Positions 6,241-7,643 of a stretch of 7,643 nt of DNA are shown here, piece after piece. The stretch is from Sulfurovum sp. GTDB lineage: Bacteria > Campylobacterota > Campylobacteria > Campylobacterales > Sulfurovaceae. The DNA is taken from the NCBI GenBank assembly GCA_020719895.1, contig DYPM01000088.1:1-7643 (forward strand). The letters run 5' to 3'. Position 1 is the first letter of the stretch. Every line of letters starts with the position of its first letter. The notes beneath the pieces are model-generated. The model saw only the letters and a program-made list of their open reading frames with translations. It was not told the origin of the DNA and searched no databases. A program made the translations under genes and the position numbers.

Positions 6241-6266
6241 CTCATCAAGACTTTTTTTGGAAAGCG

Positions 6267-6272
6267 ATATTA
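6267..6272 (-). promoter_or_regulatory. Probable -10 element of the rpsP operon promoter
   Basis: The minus strand reads TAATAT here, within TGGTAATATCGC, and downstream of an A-rich tract (6281-6300). This would start transcription near 6260 and give a leader of about 100 nt before rpsP. There is no recognisable -35 box, which is normal for sigma-70 promoters in Campylobacterota. Confidence 0.5.
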
Positions 6273-6321
6273 CCATAATATTTTTTAATTTCTTTTTAAA
6301 TATACAAAATCCATCTTGAGA

Positions 6322-6327
6322 TATAAT
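6322..6327 (+). promoter_or_regulatory. Probable -10 element of the acpS promoter
   Basis: A perfect TATAAT is preceded by T-rich tracts at 6281-6286 and 6291-6297, the periodic T pattern typical of Campylobacterota sigma-70 promoters. Transcription would start near 6334, leaving a short leader with an AAAAGGA ribosome site (6344-6350) 7 nt before the acpS ATG. Confidence 0.65.
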
Positions 6328-6357
6328 CAAACTTCACCAATCCAAAAGGAAAACACT

Positions 6358-6720
6358 ATGATCAAGGTCGGCACTGATATTGTCACTATCTCGCGTATAG
6401 AAAAGTCACTCGACACATTTGGTGAGTGTTTCAAAGCAAAATTTCTCAATCCTTCAGAGATGACACTCGCACAAAAACCCGAACGCATCGCAGGATTTTG
6501 GGCTGCCAAAGAAGCTATCTCCAAAGCAATTGGATGCGGTATCGGAAAAGAACTTTCATTTCATGATATCACTATCGCCAAAGATGCCAAAGGTTCGCCC
6601 TACTTTACACTAAGCCAAAACGCTCAAAAGATTCACGCCATCGACTCCTCTTCGCTCTCTATCAGTCACGATGGAGGTTTTGCGATTGCTGTAGCAGTCG
6701 TAGTGTTAGGAATATTGTAG
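6358..6720 (+). CDS. acpS: Holo-[acyl-carrier-protein] synthase AcpS
   Basis: AcpS transfers the 4'-phosphopantetheine arm of coenzyme A to a serine of acyl carrier protein, activating it for fatty-acid synthesis. The 120-residue product has the normal length. It carries the Mg-binding N-terminal motif VGTDIVTISRIEKSL (4-18, with the key Asp at residue 7) and the second signature FWAAKEAISKAIGCGIGKEL (about 44-63, with the metal-binding Glu in AAKEA). Then come DITIAKDAKGSPYF and the C-terminal SLSISHDGGFAIAVAVV. A TTG 42 bp upstream is in frame but lies inside the promoter and has no ribosome site, so the ATG after AAAAGGA is chosen. The gene is monocistronic here, divergent from rpsP and convergent with the DUF218 gene 7 bp away. 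Confidence 0.96.
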   Translation: MIKVGTDIVTISRIEKSLDTFGECFKAKFLNPSEMTLAQKPERIAGFWAAKEAISKAIGCGIGKELSFHDITIAKDAKGSPYFTLSQNAQKIHAIDSSSLSISHDGGFAIAVAVVVLGIL

Positions 6721-6727
6721 AGAAGGT

Positions 6728-7399
6728 TTATAATTTGGAGTTTTTTGAGTCGAACTTCGATACTGTGTCTCTGTGAACTTGCATTGTAGGTAGATTTTGT
6801 ATCCAATCCTCCCAAATAAGATGATAAAAAATACCATAAAGAAATTTCATAACTTCCATCTTCGCATACTCTAAGCCGTGCTTATTTTGATAATATCGCT
6901 CTTTGTCCCAATAAGGAAGCGTTGAACCTACGACCCTTGCGGCAAGATTTGTGTCGCCGTCAATATTGAAAAGTTTAAAAAAAAGAACCACACGTCTTGA
7001 GTGAGGTGGATCAGTGACAATAGTCACATCTTTGATGTGGTGTGTGAGCATATAGCTTTTGACAAAAAGCATCTCTTGGGCAGTATTTTTGACATCAGTA
7101 TTAAAAAGCATCTTTGGAAGCTCTTTATGTGTATCAAGAAACTTTTTAAACACTCCTGAACAAATCGCATTGAGACTCTTTACGTGTCCAGTAAAAATGA
7201 TTGTATCCGAACTTACATAGGCTTTTTGATAGAGTTCAAATGTTTTTTCAAGTCGTCGCTCGTGATCTCCGCCACCCAAACAGACAAGCAAATCTGTTTT
7301 TTGAGGTTTAGAAGTTGCGTCCAAAAAATTGCCGAGATTAAAAAAAAGCAAGACAAGAAATAGAAGCGAAAATAGTAATCCTATAACAACTTTTTGCAT
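6728..7399 (-). CDS. DUF218 (YdcF/ElyC-like) membrane-anchored protein
   Basis: This 223-residue protein has one N-terminal membrane segment (about 5-22, VIGLLFSLLFLVLLFFNL) without an obvious signal-peptidase site, so it is probably an anchored protein with the main domain outside the cytoplasm. The DUF218 signatures are DLLVCLGGGDHERR (36-49), TIIFTGH (66-72), NTAQEM (105-110) and VTIVTDPPHSRRVVLFFK (125-142). Members such as ElyC, SanA and YdcF are linked to envelope integrity or vancomycin sensitivity, but no enzyme reaction is firmly established. It lies 10 bp behind a glycosyltransferase gene on the same strand, so a role in cell-surface polysaccharide or envelope assembly is likely. 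No clear ribosome site precedes its ATG, which suggests coupling to the upstream gene. Confidence 0.85.
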   Translation of the reverse strand: MQKVVIGLLFSLLFLVLLFFNLGNFLDATSKPQKTDLLVCLGGGDHERRLEKTFELYQKAYVSSDTIIFTGHVKSLNAICSGVFKKFLDTHKELPKMLFNTDVKNTAQEMLFVKSYMLTHHIKDVTIVTDPPHSRRVVLFFKLFNIDGDTNLAARVVGSTLPYWDKERYYQNKHGLEYAKMEVMKFLYGIFYHLIWEDWIQNLPTMQVHRDTVSKFDSKNSKL

Positions 7400-7409
7400 T
7401 CTACAAAAA

Positions 7410-7643
7410 CTACTTCTTCTTAAAAAACTGCGGGATTTTGGAGAGGTTTTTCATCAAAAGCGTCAAATAACCACCAATATTGTTGTTTCGTAATGCACGA
7501 ATATCTTCTTTGGATTTTTTGATAATATTGGCGATGCTTTTATTGCTCGCTCCCCCTACTCTCATTTTGTAAATCACTTTTGGCAAATAAGCTGTAGATA
7601 TTTTGTGTTTGCCAAGCACTCGAAGCATGAAGTCATAATCAGC
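7410..7643 (-). CDS. Family 2 glycosyltransferase, C-terminal part (cut by window edge)
   Basis: The reading frame stays open to the right edge, so the internal ATG at 7626-7628 is not the start. The 77 visible residues begin ADYDFMLRVLGKH, which matches the end of the catalytic GT-A domain of WcaA-like family 2 glycosyltransferases (the usual ADYD-x-MLR segment). They continue with YKMRVGGASNKSI, a repeat-like basic tail (KSKEDIRALRNNNIGG) and KNLSKIPQFFKKK, the common end of this subgroup. It would transfer a sugar from a nucleotide sugar to a surface glycan at the cytoplasmic face of the membrane. Donor and acceptor cannot be told. It is followed after 10 bp by the DUF218 gene, probably in one operon. 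Confidence 0.88.
   Translation of the reverse strand, partial: ADYDFMLRVLGKHKISTAYLPKVIYKMRVGGASNKSIANIIKKSKEDIRALRNNNIGGYLTLLMKNLSKIPQFFKKK

Noticed and set aside
6191..6260. Possible small structured RNA such as 4.5S RNA, tRNA or a known riboswitch in the rpsP leader
   Set aside because: No cloverleaf, no SRP core motif and no consensus of a known riboswitch class could be found by eye; kept only as a structured leader.
6720..6760. Possible terminator between the convergent acpS and DUF218 genes
   Set aside because: The gap is only 7 bp, and the nearby inverted bases (TCGAACTTCGA) give no realistic loop and no U-tract.
1..7643. CRISPR arrays, insertion sequences, attachment sites or prophage genes
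   Set aside because: No repeated units, transposase or integrase-like proteins, or terminal repeats were seen; apart from the Ter-type module the genes are ordinary chromosomal ones.

Overview
The window is AT-rich and densely packed with genes. The order rpsP-KH protein-rimM-trmD-rplS, the promoter style (a good TATAAT -10 with T-rich periodic tracts instead of a clear -35) and the protein sequences point to a member of the Campylobacterota (epsilonproteobacteria), probably a free-living Sulfurimonas/Sulfurovum/Sulfuricurvum-like organism rather than a host-associated Campylobacter or Helicobacter. This placement is inference; no 16S or tRNA gene is present. Only one gene, acpS, lies on the + strand.

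Right edge (about 6728-7643, minus strand): the C-terminal end of a family 2 glycosyltransferase, cut by the window edge, is followed after 10 bp by a membrane-anchored DUF218 (YdcF/ElyC-like) protein. They look like the tail of a cell-surface polysaccharide locus. The DUF218 gene converges on acpS (6358-6720, +), which encodes holo-acyl-carrier-protein synthase.

Middle (4105-6357): acpS and rpsP are divergent across a 200-bp region holding both promoters. The rpsP side has a leader of about 100 nt with an unusual structure: two overlapping stems that fit a compact H-type pseudoknot or a two-state switch. The operon then runs rpsP (S16), a KhpA-type KH protein, rimM, trmD and rplS (L19), with stop/start overlaps at three of its four junctions. 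ffh, the usual first gene of this operon in Campylobacter and Helicobacter, is not next to it here.

Left half (64-4051, minus strand): after rplS comes a 62-residue hydrophobic small protein. It is followed by four tightly coupled genes: a phosphoribosyltransferase with a C-terminal TRSP domain, a second phosphoribosyltransferase-like protein (StiP family) with a C-terminal PELOTA-type RNA-binding domain, a CitE/HpcH-type TIM-barrel C-C bond lyase, and a Cof-type HAD phosphatase. These four families together match the biosynthetic module predicted for tellurite-resistance (Ter) stress/defence loci, thought to make a nucleoside-like metabolite, whose product and chemistry are unknown to my knowledge. 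Here the module stands without any visible TerB/C/D/Z gene or ATP-grasp gene and sits directly behind a ribosome/tRNA-modification operon. It ends at a perfect 11-bp hairpin near the left edge. This orphan module and the rpsP leader are the two observations most worth pursuing.
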